From Burkholderiales bacterium (GTDB taxonomy: Bacteria; Pseudomonadota; Gammaproteobacteria; Burkholderiales; Casimicrobiaceae), in NCBI GenBank assembly GCA_020853025.1, contig JADYZP010000033.1, forward strand, positions 1 to 54,135: a stretch of DNA of 54,135 nucleotides. Direction: 5' to 3'. Below are positions 24,524 through 33,628 of this stretch, piece by piece. The notes under the pieces were generated by a model. That model saw only the letters and a program-made list of their open reading frames with translations. It did no database searches and was not told the origin of the DNA. The position numbers and the translations under genes are program-made. Within the stretch, counting starts at the first letter, position 1. The number at the start of each line of letters is the position of its first letter.

Positions 24524-24586
24524 GGTTCCGATACACGGTTCCGATGCGCGGTTCCAATGCGCGGTTCCAATGCGCGGTTCCAATGG
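24524..24586. repeat. 13-bp tandem repeat, nearly five copies, upstream of the pad operon
   Basis: Units of GGTTCCAATGCGC and close variants begin at 24524, 24537, 24550, 24563 and 24576 (last one partial). They lie in a locally A+T-richer spacer (24356-24652) between the GNAT gene and the thioesterase-padBCD operon. They could be reiterated binding sites or neutral slippage. Nothing else is visible in this spacer except the thioesterase ribosome site. Confidence 0.85.
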
Positions 24587-24652
24587 ATGGTCGCGGTGCG
24601 CCGAAGGCAAGGACGCTTCCGTGCCGGACACATGACAAGGAGGAGGACGCCG

Positions 24653-25066
24653 ATGAAGCCATCACTGGCGGCAGGGATCGGCGCACAAACGCGCCTGACG
24701 GTCGACCGGGAACGCACGATCGACTTCATGGGCGAGCAGGCGCGCGTCTACGCGACGCCGATGCTGGTCCGCGACATCGAGATGGCGAGCCGGGACCTGA
24801 TCCTGCAGCACTTGGATGCCGGCGAGGATTCGGTGGGCACCCGCGTCGAGATCGATCACCTTGCCGCTTCGCTGCTGGGCATGACGGTCGAGCTCTCGGT
24901 GAAAATCGTCGAAGTGAAGGGGCGCGCGGTGACGCTGGAGGTGGAGGGCAACGACGGCGTCGACGCGATTTGCCGCGGCCGCCACCAGCGCTTTGTCGTC
25001 GACGTCGAGAAGACCAAGGAGCGGCTCGCCGCGAAGGCCGCCCGCGCAGGACTGGCGTCGGCGTGA
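24653..25066 (+). CDS. FlK-like acyl-CoA thioesterase
   Basis: The 137-residue hotdog-fold protein keeps the catalytic triad spacing of fluoroacetyl-CoA thioesterase FlK: T35, E43 and H69 here against T42, E50 and H76. It has a very strong ribosome site (AAGGAGGAGG). Its stop overlaps the GTG start of padB, so it is the first gene of the pad operon. A likely role is to hydrolyse phenylacetyl-CoA or dead-end aryl-CoA and return CoA. That substrate is inference; fluoroacetyl-CoA is not implied. Confidence 0.85.
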   Translation: MKPSLAAGIGAQTRLTVDRERTIDFMGEQARVYATPMLVRDIEMASRDLILQHLDAGEDSVGTRVEIDHLAASLLGMTVELSVKIVEVKGRAVTLEVEGNDGVDAICRGRHQRFVVDVEKTKERLAAKAARAGLASA

Positions 25067-27792
25067 CGCAGGACGGCACGCGCCACGTGCCGACGTACTG
25101 CTATCAGTGCGTCGCCGGCCCCGACCTCTTGACCGTCAAGGTCATCGACGGCGTCGCGACCGAAGTCGAGCCCAATTTCTGTGCCGCCGATCGGCATCCG
25201 GGCGGCGGCAAGGTTTGCGTCAAGGCCTACGGCCTGGTGCAGAAGACCTACAACCCGCATCGCGTGCGCTCGCCGATGAAGCGCACGAATCCGAACAAGG
25301 GCGTCGACCAGGACCCCGGCTTCGTGCCGATCGGCTGGGACGAGGCCTTCGACCTCATCACCGAAAAGCTGACTCGCGTGCGCGCCGACGGCCTCACCGA
25401 CGCCTCCGGCTATCCGCGGCTCGCCGTCAGCTTCGGCGGCGGCGGGACGCCGCAGTCGTACATGGGCACATTTCCGGCGTTCCTCGCGGCGTGGGGGCCT
25501 GTCGACATGGGCTTCGGCTCGGGCCAGGGGGTCAAGTGCTACCACTCCGAGCACCTGTACGGCGAATTCTGGCACCGAGCGTTCACCGTCTCGCCGGACA
25601 CGCCGCTGTGCGATTACCTGATCTCCTGCGGCGCCAATGTCGAGGCCTCCGGCGGCGTCGTCGGCGTCTGGCGGCATGCGAACGCGCGCGCGCGCGGCAT
25701 GAAGCGCGTGCAGGTCGAGCCGCACCTGTCGGTGACCGGCGCCTGCTCGGCCGAATGGGTGCCGATCAGACCCAAGACCGACGCGGCTTTTCTCTATGCA
25801 CTGCTGCACGTGCTGCTGCACGGGTCGCCGCGCGAGCGGCTCGATGTCGAATTCCTGGCAAAACACACGGCGTCGCCGTACCTGGTCGGGAGTAGCGGCT
25901 ACTACCTGCGCGACCGGACGTCGCGCAAGCCGCTGTTGTGGGACACGCGAAGCGGCGCCGCCGTTGCCTATGACACGCCGGGCATCGTCGAAGCGCTCGA
26001 GGGGCACTTCGAGGCCGACGCGATCGAGGTCGGTGCCGACGACGAGGTGCTGGCCGAGGGCCGGCTCTCCGGCGAGACGGCGTTTTCGAAACTGCTCATG
26101 CACATGGCGTCGTATACGCCGGAGTGGGCCGAAGCCATTTGCGACGTTCCGGCGAAGACGATGCGCAGGGTCGCACGCGAGTTCCTCGACCATGCGCGGG
26201 TCGGCGAGTTCATCGACATCGACGGCGTACGGATGCCGTACCGGCCGGTCGCGGTGAGCCTGGGCAAGACGGTCAATAACGGCCCCGGCGGATTCGAATG
26301 CGTCTGGGCGCGCACGATGCTCGCCGCATTGGTCGGCGGCCTCGAGGTTCCGGGAGGCACGCTGGGTACGACGGTGCGCTTGAATCGCCAGGTGCCCTCA
26401 CGCGTCGACAGCATCCTGGCCGGTCCGGACGGGTTCATGGAATACCCGCTCAACCCGACCGACAAGGCTCGTTGGTCGCCGAACCCGAACATCCGCAATG
26501 CGTACCGGACGATGGTGCCGCTGGCCGCCAACGGGCCGTGGAGCCAGGCGCTGGGACCGACACACTTCTCGTGGATGTTTCTGGACGAGACGCCGAAGGG
26601 GCTGCCGCGCGTCACGCTGCCCGACGTCTGGTTCGTCTACCGGACCAACCCGGTGATCTCGTTCTGGGATACGCCGGACATTGCCGAGAAGATCGCGCGC
26701 TTCCCGTTCATCGTCGCCTTCGCCTACACGCACGACGAGACCAATCACAGCGCCGACATCCTGCTGCCCGAGGCGACCGATCTCGAAAGCCTGCAGCTGA
26801 TCCGCATCGGCGGCTCGAAGTTTGTCGAGCAGTTCTGGCACTGCCAGGGATTCGCGCTGCGCCAGCCGGTCGTCGCCACACAGGGCGACGCACGCGACTT
26901 CACGGCGATCGCCACCGAACTGGCGCAGCGCACCGGGATCCTCGACAAGTACAACGCGGCGATCAACCGCGGTGCCGCCGGCGTGCCGCTCAAGGGCACG
27001 CACTGGGACGTGGCGCTGACACCGGACATCGCGCATTCGCCGGAGACGATCTGGGATGCCGTCTGCCGCGCCGCGAGCGCGGAGTTGACCGACGGCCAGC
27101 AGAGCAATGGCCTTGATTGGTGGCGCGAGCACGGCCTCGCGACACGGCCGTTCTCGCAGGCGAAGTGGTACCTGTACCCGGCGCTCGCCGCGCAAGGCCT
27201 GCGCTTCGAACTGCCGTACCAGGAACGGCTGCTGCGCGTGGGCACCGAACTGGGACGCCGGTTGCACGAGCACGACATGCATTGGTGGGACGGCCAGCTT
27301 GCCGAATACCAGGGCTTGCCGAAGTGCGACGATCATGGCGCCGTGTGGGTGGCGTCGCTGGTCGGCCACGGCGGCACCGCGGAGGCGTATCCGTTCTGGC
27401 TGCTGACCGCGCGCAGCATGCAGTACGCGTGGGGCGCCAACGTCGGCATGCAGTTGATCCGCGAGGTCGCCGACAACGTCGCCGGTCATCGCGGCGTGAT
27501 CGTCAACACGCAGGCGGCGGCAAGGCTGGGCATTGGCGATGGCGACATGGTCGAGATCGCGACGCCGCAGCGCTCGGTGCGCGGGCGCGCGGTATTGCGG
27601 CAGGGCATCCGCCCGGACACGCTGCTGCTGATCGGGCAATTCGACCATTGGGCGACGCCGTTCAGCAAGGATTTCGGCGTCCCGAGCATGAACTCGCTGA
27701 CGTCGATGTCGCTCGACCTCACCGACGCCACCGGGTCATCCGCCGACATCGTGCGTGTCAGGCTGGCGCCGATGGGCGAGGCGGCGCGATGA
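25063..27792 (+). CDS. padB: Phenylacetyl-CoA:acceptor oxidoreductase, molybdopterin catalytic subunit
   Basis: The 909-residue protein belongs to the DMSO reductase family. It has an N-terminal Fe-S region (C13, C16, C52), molybdopterin-binding domains, and a C-terminal dinucleotide-binding barrel (ITARSMQYAWG-like region, then GDMVEI). PadB catalyses the four-electron oxidation of phenylacetyl-CoA to phenylglyoxylate with loss of CoA, reducing quinone. The third Cys of the usual CX2CX3C is replaced (Pro20). The N-terminal PTYCYQCVAGPDL is typical of PadB-like proteins. The start is a GTG overlapping the thioesterase stop, and the frame further upstream is spurious. It is followed by padC with ATGA overlap. 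Confidence 0.9.
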   Translation: MTQDGTRHVPTYCYQCVAGPDLLTVKVIDGVATEVEPNFCAADRHPGGGKVCVKAYGLVQKTYNPHRVRSPMKRTNPNKGVDQDPGFVPIGWDEAFDLITEKLTRVRADGLTDASGYPRLAVSFGGGGTPQSYMGTFPAFLAAWGPVDMGFGSGQGVKCYHSEHLYGEFWHRAFTVSPDTPLCDYLISCGANVEASGGVVGVWRHANARARGMKRVQVEPHLSVTGACSAEWVPIRPKTDAAFLYALLHVLLHGSPRERLDVEFLAKHTASPYLVGSSGYYLRDRTSRKPLLWDTRSGAAVAYDTPGIVEALEGHFEADAIEVGADDEVLAEGRLSGETAFSKLLMHMASYTPEWAEAICDVPAKTMRRVAREFLDHARVGEFIDIDGVRMPYRPVAVSLGKTVNNGPGGFECVWARTMLAALVGGLEVPGGTLGTTVRLNRQVPSRVDSILAGPDGFMEYPLNPTDKARWSPNPNIRNAYRTMVPLAANGPWSQALGPTHFSWMFLDETPKGLPRVTLPDVWFVYRTNPVISFWDTPDIAEKIARFPFIVAFAYTHDETNHSADILLPEATDLESLQLIRIGGSKFVEQFWHCQGFALRQPVVATQGDARDFTAIATELAQRTGILDKYNAAINRGAAGVPLKGTHWDVALTPDIAHSPETIWDAVCRAASAELTDGQQSNGLDWWREHGLATRPFSQAKWYLYPALAAQGLRFELPYQERLLRVGTELGRRLHEHDMHWWDGQLAEYQGLPKCDDHGAVWVASLVGHGGTAEAYPFWLLTARSMQYAWGANVGMQLIREVADNVAGHRGVIVNTQAAARLGIGDGDMVEIATPQRSVRGRAVLRQGIRPDTLLLIGQFDHWATPFSKDFGVPSMNSLTSMSLDLTDATGSSADIVRVRLAPMGEAAR

Positions 27793-28454
27793 CTCGCTGG
27801 GCGATGGTCGCCGACTTGCGCCGCTGCGTCGGCTGCCAGACGTGCACGGCGGCATGCCGCCACGCCAATGCGACGCCGCCCGGCGTGCAATGGCGGCGCG
27901 TGCTCGACGTCGAGATGGGGGAATATCCGGACGTCAAGCGCGCGTTCGTGCCCGTCGGCTGCCAGCACTGCGACGATCCGCCGTGTCTCGACGTGTGCCC
28001 GACGACGGCGACCAAGAAGCGCGCCGACGGCATCGTCACCATCGACTACGACCTGTGCATCGGCTGCGCCTACTGCGCGGTCGCGTGCCCGTACCAGGCG
28101 CGCTACAAGACGATGCGGCCGACCTTCGCCTACGGCCGCGCGATGGAAAACGAAACCAAGCGCCGCGACGATGCGCGTCTCGCCGTCGCGACCAAATGCA
28201 CGTTCTGCGTCGAGCGCATCGACGCGGGTGTCGCGCAGGGCCTGACGCCGGGGGTCGATCCCGAGGCGACGCCGGCCTGCGTCAACTCCTGCATCACGCA
28301 GACGCTGGCTTTCGGCGATCTCGACGATGCGCAGAGCAACGTGTCGCAGTTGCTGCGTGAAAACCGGCACTTCAGGATGCACGAGGAATTGGGCACCGGC
28401 CCCGGCTTCTACTACCTGTGGGACGCGGCCGACGACGGGCAGGCGACGGATTGA
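27789..28454 (+). CDS. padC: Phenylacetyl-CoA:acceptor oxidoreductase, four-cluster Fe-S subunit
   Basis: The 221-residue protein has the DmsB/NrfC-type set of four ferredoxin motifs: CVGCQTCTAAC at the N-terminus, CQHCDDPPCLDVCP, CIGCAYCAVACP, and a split final site CTFC...CVNSC. It relays electrons from the molybdenum subunit to the membrane subunit. The start overlaps the padB stop and the next gene begins six bases after its own stop, so the three subunits are made together. Confidence 0.93.
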   Translation: MTRWAMVADLRRCVGCQTCTAACRHANATPPGVQWRRVLDVEMGEYPDVKRAFVPVGCQHCDDPPCLDVCPTTATKKRADGIVTIDYDLCIGCAYCAVACPYQARYKTMRPTFAYGRAMENETKRRDDARLAVATKCTFCVERIDAGVAQGLTPGVDPEATPACVNSCITQTLAFGDLDDAQSNVSQLLRENRHFRMHEELGTGPGFYYLWDAADDGQATD

Positions 28455-28459
28455 TCGCG

Positions 28460-29353
28460 ATGCAACGCTCGCCGCGTTCATCCAAGACCCGCGAAAAGCA
28501 CCCGGCGCGGGCCGAGGACCCGTATGGGCCCGATCCCTGGCAGCAGAAAAGCTGGGACGCGCGCGCCGCCGCCAATTTCATCTTCGGCGGCATGGGCAGC
28601 GGACTCATCGTTTTTGCCGTGCTCTCGGGCGCGGCAGGCGCACCGCTTCCCGTGCTGCTGCTGGCCGGACTCGCGCTGGTCGGCTTCGGGCTTTTCAGCG
28701 TGGCGCTCGAAATCGGCCGGCCGCTGCGCGCGCTCAACGTATTCCGCAATCCGCGGACATCGTGGATGGCGCGTGAAGCCTGGACTGCGCTGGCGCTGGT
28801 GCCGGCCACGCTGGCCGCGGCGGCGGGCGTACCCGGCTGCGACGGGCTTGCGCTGGTGCTCGCCTTCGTGTTCGTTTACTGCCAGGCGCGCATGCTGCTG
28901 GCCGCGAAAGGGATTCCGGCGTGGCGCGAGCCCCTGCTGCTGCCGCTGCTGATCATGACCGGGATGGCCGAGGGCGGCGGCATGCTGCTGATCGCGAACT
29001 GGCAGGCGAGCGTGGGCGGCGCACTCGTCGTTCTCTTTGCGGCTTGCGTGCTCGCCCGCGGGTTGCTCTGGATCGCGTATCGACGGCGCGCGAATGCCGC
29101 GCTCGCGCCACGTGCTGCCGCCGCACTCGACCGGGCGGGCCGCGTGTTGCTGCTCGCGGGGACGCTGCTGCCGGCGCTGCTGGTCGCGGCCGGCGCCTTG
29201 TCCGGCGTTGGAAGCGTGCCGCTGCTGCAGGCGCTGGCGGGAGTTGCCGCAGCGGCGGCGGGAGCGTACTTCAAGTACACGCTGGTGATCCACGCCGGAT
29301 TCAACCAGGGCTTCGCGCTGCCACGGTTCCCGGTGCGCGGCGCGCGCGGGTAG
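28460..29353 (+). CDS. padD: Phenylacetyl-CoA:acceptor oxidoreductase, membrane anchor subunit
   Basis: The 297-residue protein has a hydrophilic N-terminus of about 35 residues (GPDPWQQKSWDARAA) and eight membrane helices of the NrfD/DmsC type. Family marks include EIGRPLRALNVFRNP.TSWM and a final YFKYTLVI..GF.QGFALPR. It anchors the complex and passes electrons to quinone. The ATG at 28460 is used; a TTG at 28451 is possible. A G-A-C-rich 11-bp repeat lies directly after the stop. Confidence 0.9.
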   Translation: MQRSPRSSKTREKHPARAEDPYGPDPWQQKSWDARAAANFIFGGMGSGLIVFAVLSGAAGAPLPVLLLAGLALVGFGLFSVALEIGRPLRALNVFRNPRTSWMAREAWTALALVPATLAAAAGVPGCDGLALVLAFVFVYCQARMLLAAKGIPAWREPLLLPLLIMTGMAEGGGMLLIANWQASVGGALVVLFAACVLARGLLWIAYRRRANAALAPRAAAALDRAGRVLLLAGTLLPALLVAAGALSGVGSVPLLQALAGVAAAAAGAYFKYTLVIHAGFNQGFALPRFPVRGARG

Positions 29354-29385
29354 GACAACTTCGGGACGACTTCGGGACGACTTCG
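29353..29385. repeat. 11-bp tandem repeat, three copies, after padD
   Basis: GGACAACTTCG is followed by two exact copies of GGACGACTTCG. The array fills most of the 47-base gap between padD and the ligase gene, whose GGAGGAGG ribosome site follows. Confidence 0.8.
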
Positions 29386-29400
29386 ATTGCGGAGGAGGCG

Positions 29401-30759
29401 ATGGGCGCATCGACGATGGCGGAAGTGGCAAGTGCGGCCAGCGCGGGTAGCGAAGCGGCGTGCACGTACTTCGAACGCGACATCGAGACGATGCCGCGCG
29501 AGCAGCTGGCGGCGCTCCAGGCGCAGCGTCTGCGCCGCACGGTCGGCGCCGCGCACGAGTGCGTGGCGCTGCATCGCGAGCGTCTCGACGCTGCCGGCGT
29601 GCGACCCGACGACATCCGCAGCGTTGACGACGTCCGGCAGCTGCCGTTCACGCTGAAGTCGGACCTGCGCGATCACTATCCGTTCGGACTCTTTGCACGA
29701 CCGCTCGCCGAACTCGCGCGGCTGCACGCGTCGTCGGGCACGACCGGCAAGCCGACGGTGGTCGGCTACACGCGCACCGACATCGAAACCTGGGCGGCGC
29801 TGATGGCGCGATCGTTCGTCGCGGCCGGCACCCGGCGCGGCGACGTCGTGCACAACGCCTATGGCTACGGGCTGTTCACCGGAGGTCTGGGCGCGCATTA
29901 CGGCGCCGAGCGGATGGGCGCGGTCGTCGTGCCGATGTCCGGAGGATCGACCGAAAAGCAGATTGCGCTGATCATGGACTTCGGCGCGCGGGTGTTGTGC
30001 GCAACACCATCGTATGCGCTGGCGATCGCCGAGGTGGCGGACGCGCAGGGTGTGGATCTGCGGTCGAGCGCGCTTGCTGTCGGGCTCTTCGGCGCCGAGC
30101 CGTGGAGCGACGCGATGCGCACCGAAATCGAGGCGCGGCTGCCGATCCGGGCCGTCGATATCTACGGCCTGTCCGAGATCATGGGTCCGGGAGTCGCCTG
30201 TGAGTGCGAATGCCGTGCCGGGTTGCACGGGTGGGAGGACCACTTCCTGTTCGAAGTGATCGATCCGGACTCCGGAGCAGCGGTCCCCGAGGGCCAGCCG
30301 GGCGAACTCGTGATCACGACGCTGACCAAGGAAGCGCTGCCGATGCTGCGCTACCGGACGCGCGACATGACGCGTGTCACGACTGCACCCTGCGACTGCG
30401 GGCGCACGCACCTGCGCATCCTGCGCATCACCGGCCGCAACGACGACATGCTGATCATCCGCGGCGTTAATCTCTATCCATCGCAGGTCGAAGCGGTGCT
30501 CGTCGGCCAACCACGGATCGCGCCGCACTACCAGCTGGTCGTCGACCGCCGCGGCAGCCTCGACCACGTGACCATCGAGGCCGAGGTGCTGCCGGGTGTT
30601 GCGGCCGAGGACTACGACGCTATCGCGCGCGCGGTCGCGCATCACGTCAAGTCGCTGGTCGGCATCTCGACCGACGTCGTGGTCAAGCCGCCGGGCGCGA
30701 TTCCACGCTCGCAGGGCAAGGCGGTGCGCGTGCGCGACCTACGCCCGAAAGGAGGCTAG
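29401..30759 (+). CDS. padJ: Phenylacetate-CoA ligase
   Basis: The 452-residue PaaK-type AMP-forming ligase has the ATP loop SSGTTGKPT (111-119), the family-specific YGLSEIMGPGV, then YRTRD and a C-terminal domain with GRNDDMLIIRGVN and a lysine near the end (SQGKAVRV). PaaK enzymes activate phenylacetate to phenylacetyl-CoA. Directly behind padBCD it supplies the PadB substrate, as padJ does in Azoarcus and Aromatoleum. Other arylacetates or hydroxybenzoates cannot be ruled out. It has a strong GGAGGAGG site and is followed six bases later by hcrC. Confidence 0.88.
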   Translation: MGASTMAEVASAASAGSEAACTYFERDIETMPREQLAALQAQRLRRTVGAAHECVALHRERLDAAGVRPDDIRSVDDVRQLPFTLKSDLRDHYPFGLFARPLAELARLHASSGTTGKPTVVGYTRTDIETWAALMARSFVAAGTRRGDVVHNAYGYGLFTGGLGAHYGAERMGAVVVPMSGGSTEKQIALIMDFGARVLCATPSYALAIAEVADAQGVDLRSSALAVGLFGAEPWSDAMRTEIEARLPIRAVDIYGLSEIMGPGVACECECRAGLHGWEDHFLFEVIDPDSGAAVPEGQPGELVITTLTKEALPMLRYRTRDMTRVTTAPCDCGRTHLRILRITGRNDDMLIIRGVNLYPSQVEAVLVGQPRIAPHYQLVVDRRGSLDHVTIEAEVLPGVAAEDYDAIARAVAHHVKSLVGISTDVVVKPPGAIPRSQGKAVRVRDLRPKGG

Positions 30760-30765
30760 AGAGCG

Positions 30766-31236
30766 ATGGCGAAGCGTCTGCTGGCACTGACGGTCAACGG
30801 CCGCGCGCGCGAGGACGCGGTGGCCGATCACGCGCTGCTCGTCGATTACCTGCGTACGACGGCGGGGCTGACGGGAACCAAGCAGGGATGCGACGGTGGC
30901 GAATGTGGCGCGTGCACGGTGCTGATCGACGGCCAGCCGCGGCTCGCGTGCATCACGCTGGCCGTCACCTGCGAGGGCCGGCGCGTCGAGACCATCGAGG
31001 GCCTGGCCGAAGACGGCCGCATGAGCCGCCTGCAGCGGATGTTCCACGAAAAACTCGGCGCGCAATGCGGGTTCTGCACGCCGGGGATGATCATGGCCGC
31101 CGAGGCGCTGCTTCGCCGCATGCCGCATCCGGACGAACAGGCGATTCGCGACGCGCTGTCGGGCAACCTTTGTCGCTGCACCGGTTATGTCAAAATCATC
31201 GAGGCGGTGCGTGCAGCCGCCACGGATGCAGGATGA
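30766..31236 (+). CDS. hcrC: 4-Hydroxybenzoyl-CoA reductase, gamma subunit (two [2Fe-2S])
   Basis: The 156-residue protein has both clusters of the xanthine oxidase family small subunit: a plant-type site C42, C47, C50, C62, and a helical-domain site C101, C104, C136, C138 (CGFC then CRC). It transfers electrons between the FAD/[4Fe-4S] subunit and the molybdenum subunit of the enzyme that reductively removes the para-hydroxyl of 4-hydroxybenzoyl-CoA, giving benzoyl-CoA. It overlaps hcrA as ATGA. Confidence 0.92.
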   Translation: MAKRLLALTVNGRAREDAVADHALLVDYLRTTAGLTGTKQGCDGGECGACTVLIDGQPRLACITLAVTCEGRRVETIEGLAEDGRMSRLQRMFHEKLGAQCGFCTPGMIMAAEALLRRMPHPDEQAIRDALSGNLCRCTGYVKIIEAVRAAATDAG

Positions 31237-33626
31237 CGTCTGCGGCTAGACATTCCACAGTGCCGCCGGCGGCGCAGGCCGCAGCGGTCGCGCCGGCCGC
31301 GCACGCAGCCGGACAGCGCACGCCGCTGATCGACGGCATCGAAAAGGTCACCGGCCGAGCGCGCTATACGGCTGATCTTCCCTTCGGCGACGCGCTGGTC
31401 GGCCGCATTCTGCGCAGCCCGGTCGCGCACGGCGAGATTCGCGGCATCGACACCCGCGCGGCGCTCGCGATCCCGGGTGTTCGCGCCGTGGTCACCGGAA
31501 CCGACTTCGCGGCGCCTTATGGCGTCATTCCCATCGCGCAAAACGAATGGCCGCTCGCGCGCGGCAGGATTCGCTATCGTGGCGAGCCGGTCGCGGCCGT
31601 CGCGGCGGTCGACGCCGAAACGGCGGACGCCGCGCTGGCGGCAATCGTGCTCGACATCGAACCCTTACCGGCGTACTTCAGCGCCGCCGACGCGCGCGCG
31701 CCGGATGCCGTGCGGCTGCACGAGAAGAAGGCAGGCAACATCGAGCGTGAAGTCGACCAGAGTTTCGGCGAGGTCGATGCCGGCTTCGAGACGGCCGATC
31801 TGGTGTGCGAGGAGACGTATCACTACGCGGAGGTCGCGCATGGCCAGATCGAACTCAACGCGGCGGTCGCCGCCTGGGAGCCGGAGCACGAGCGCCTGAC
31901 CACGCATTCGGTGACGCAGGTTCCCTACTACCTGCACCTGACGCTCGCGCAATGCCTCGGCATCGACACGTCGCAGATCCGCGTGATCAAGCCCTTCGTC
32001 GGCGGTGGCTTCGGACATCGTGTCGAGCCGCTCAATTTCGAGATGGTCGCAGCGGCGCTGGCGCGCGCCGCCGGCGGCACCGTGAAGGTTTTGCTGTCGC
32101 GTGAGGATGGCTTTCTCACGCACCGCGGTCGCCCGGAGACCGACATCCGGCTGAAGATCGCAATGGCGAAGACCGGCGCGATCACCGCGGTCGACTGCGA
32201 GATCGTGCAGCGCGGCGGCGCCTACGGCGGCTATGGCCTGGTCACCATCCTTTATGCGGGCGCGCTGCTGCACGCGCTGTACATGGTGCCTGCGGTTCGC
32301 TACCGTGGCTTTCGCGTCTACACCAACACGCCGCCCTGCGGCGCGATGCGCGGACACGGTGCGGTCGATGCGCGCCATGCCTTCGAGTCGCTGCTCGACC
32401 GCATGGCCGCAGAATTGGGTCTCGATCCCTTCGCCGTGCGCCGCGCGAATCTGATCACACCGCCGTTTCGCACCATCAACGACCTGCAGGTCAATTCCTG
32501 CGGGTTGCCGGCGTGTCTCGAATGGGTCGAGGAGGCCTCGGGCTGGAAGACGCGGCGCGGCGCGCTGCCGCGGGGCAGGGGTATGGGGCTCGCGTGCTCG
32601 CATTACGTGTCCGGCTCCGCCAAGCCCGTGCACTGGAGCGGCGAGCCGCACGCGGTCATCCACCTGAAGCTCGACCACGACGGCGGCATCACCGTGCTCA
32701 CCGGTGCCTCCGACATTGGGCAGGGATCGTCGACATTGCTGGCGCAGGTCGTCGCCGAAGTCATGTCGCTGTCGCTGGCGCGGATTCGCGTCATCGCCAC
32801 CGACAGCGCGCTGACGCCGAAGGACAACGGCTCGTACTCGTCGCGTGTGTCGTTCATGGTCGGCAACGCCGCGCTGCGTGCGGCGGAGGAGCTGAAGCGC
32901 ATCCTCGTCGCCGCCGCGGCAAAGCGCCTCGAGGTGAGCGTCGACGACATCGAGTGGAACGGTGAGCATTGCCTTGTCGCCGGCACCGACCGCGGGCTTG
33001 CCTTCCGTGAGGTGGTCGAGGCGGCGCTGGTCGATACCGGCGCGCTGTCGGTGAAGGGCGTCTGGTCGACGCCGCCGGAAACGCAGGGCGGCAAGTTCCG
33101 CGGCGCGGCGGTCGGCTCGACGGCCGGCTTTTCCTACGCGGCGCAGGTCGTCGAAGTCAGCGTCGACGAGGACACCGGCCAGGTCACCGTCGAACGCGTG
33201 TGGGTTGCGCACGACTGCGGTTTCGCGATCAATCCGCTGGCGGTCGAAGGCCAGGTGCAGGGTGCCGTGTGGATGGGCATGGGGCAGGCGCTGTCCGAGG
33301 AGACGCAGTATCACGAAGGGCTGCCTCTGCGTCCCAATATGCTCGACTACCGAATTCCGACCATCGTCGAGTCGCCGCCGATCGCCGTCAAGCTGGTCGA
33401 GAGCCGCGACCCGCTGGGTCCCTTTGGTGCCAAGGAGGCGAGCGAAGGCGCGCTGCACGGTTTCGCACCCGCGCTGACCAACGCGATTCACGACGCGATC
33501 GGCTTGCGGCTCACCGAACTGCCGGCCTCGCCCGACCGCGTCTTCGAGGCGTTGGTCGAAGTGCGCCGCACCGAGCGCCTGCGCGCGCGCGCAGCCGCCG
33601 GCGGGCAGCGTAACGCAGGGAACTGA
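31233..33626 (+). CDS. hcrA: 4-Hydroxybenzoyl-CoA reductase, alpha subunit (molybdopterin)
   Basis: The 797-residue xanthine oxidase family large subunit has an aldehyde-oxidase-type a/b hammerhead domain near the N-terminus and the Mo-binding domain with FVGGGFGHR and GAMRGHG loops. A G-Q-G-S region (DIGQGSSTL) and the C-terminal active-site loop GPFGAKE with Glu at about 735 are also present. The N-terminus has some 25 extra Ala/Pro-rich residues before the conserved PLIDGIEKVTG. The identity as a 4-hydroxybenzoyl-CoA reductase rather than another family member comes mainly from its partner at 33629, which has the diagnostic extra [4Fe-4S] loop. Confidence 0.9.
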   Translation: MTSAARHSTVPPAAQAAAVAPAAHAAGQRTPLIDGIEKVTGRARYTADLPFGDALVGRILRSPVAHGEIRGIDTRAALAIPGVRAVVTGTDFAAPYGVIPIAQNEWPLARGRIRYRGEPVAAVAAVDAETADAALAAIVLDIEPLPAYFSAADARAPDAVRLHEKKAGNIEREVDQSFGEVDAGFETADLVCEETYHYAEVAHGQIELNAAVAAWEPEHERLTTHSVTQVPYYLHLTLAQCLGIDTSQIRVIKPFVGGGFGHRVEPLNFEMVAAALARAAGGTVKVLLSREDGFLTHRGRPETDIRLKIAMAKTGAITAVDCEIVQRGGAYGGYGLVTILYAGALLHALYMVPAVRYRGFRVYTNTPPCGAMRGHGAVDARHAFESLLDRMAAELGLDPFAVRRANLITPPFRTINDLQVNSCGLPACLEWVEEASGWKTRRGALPRGRGMGLACSHYVSGSAKPVHWSGEPHAVIHLKLDHDGGITVLTGASDIGQGSSTLLAQVVAEVMSLSLARIRVIATDSALTPKDNGSYSSRVSFMVGNAALRAAEELKRILVAAAAKRLEVSVDDIEWNGEHCLVAGTDRGLAFREVVEAALVDTGALSVKGVWSTPPETQGGKFRGAAVGSTAGFSYAAQVVEVSVDEDTGQVTVERVWVAHDCGFAINPLAVEGQVQGAVWMGMGQALSEETQYHEGLPLRPNMLDYRIPTIVESPPIAVKLVESRDPLGPFGAKEASEGALHGFAPALTNAIHDAIGLRLTELPASPDRVFEALVEVRRTERLRARAAAGGQRNAGN

Positions 33627-33628
33627 CC

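Noticed and set aside
24373..25062. Upstream extension of the padB frame
   Set aside because: It crosses the thioesterase gene and the repeat array in another frame; PTYCYQC just after the GTG at 25063 is the true PadB start region.
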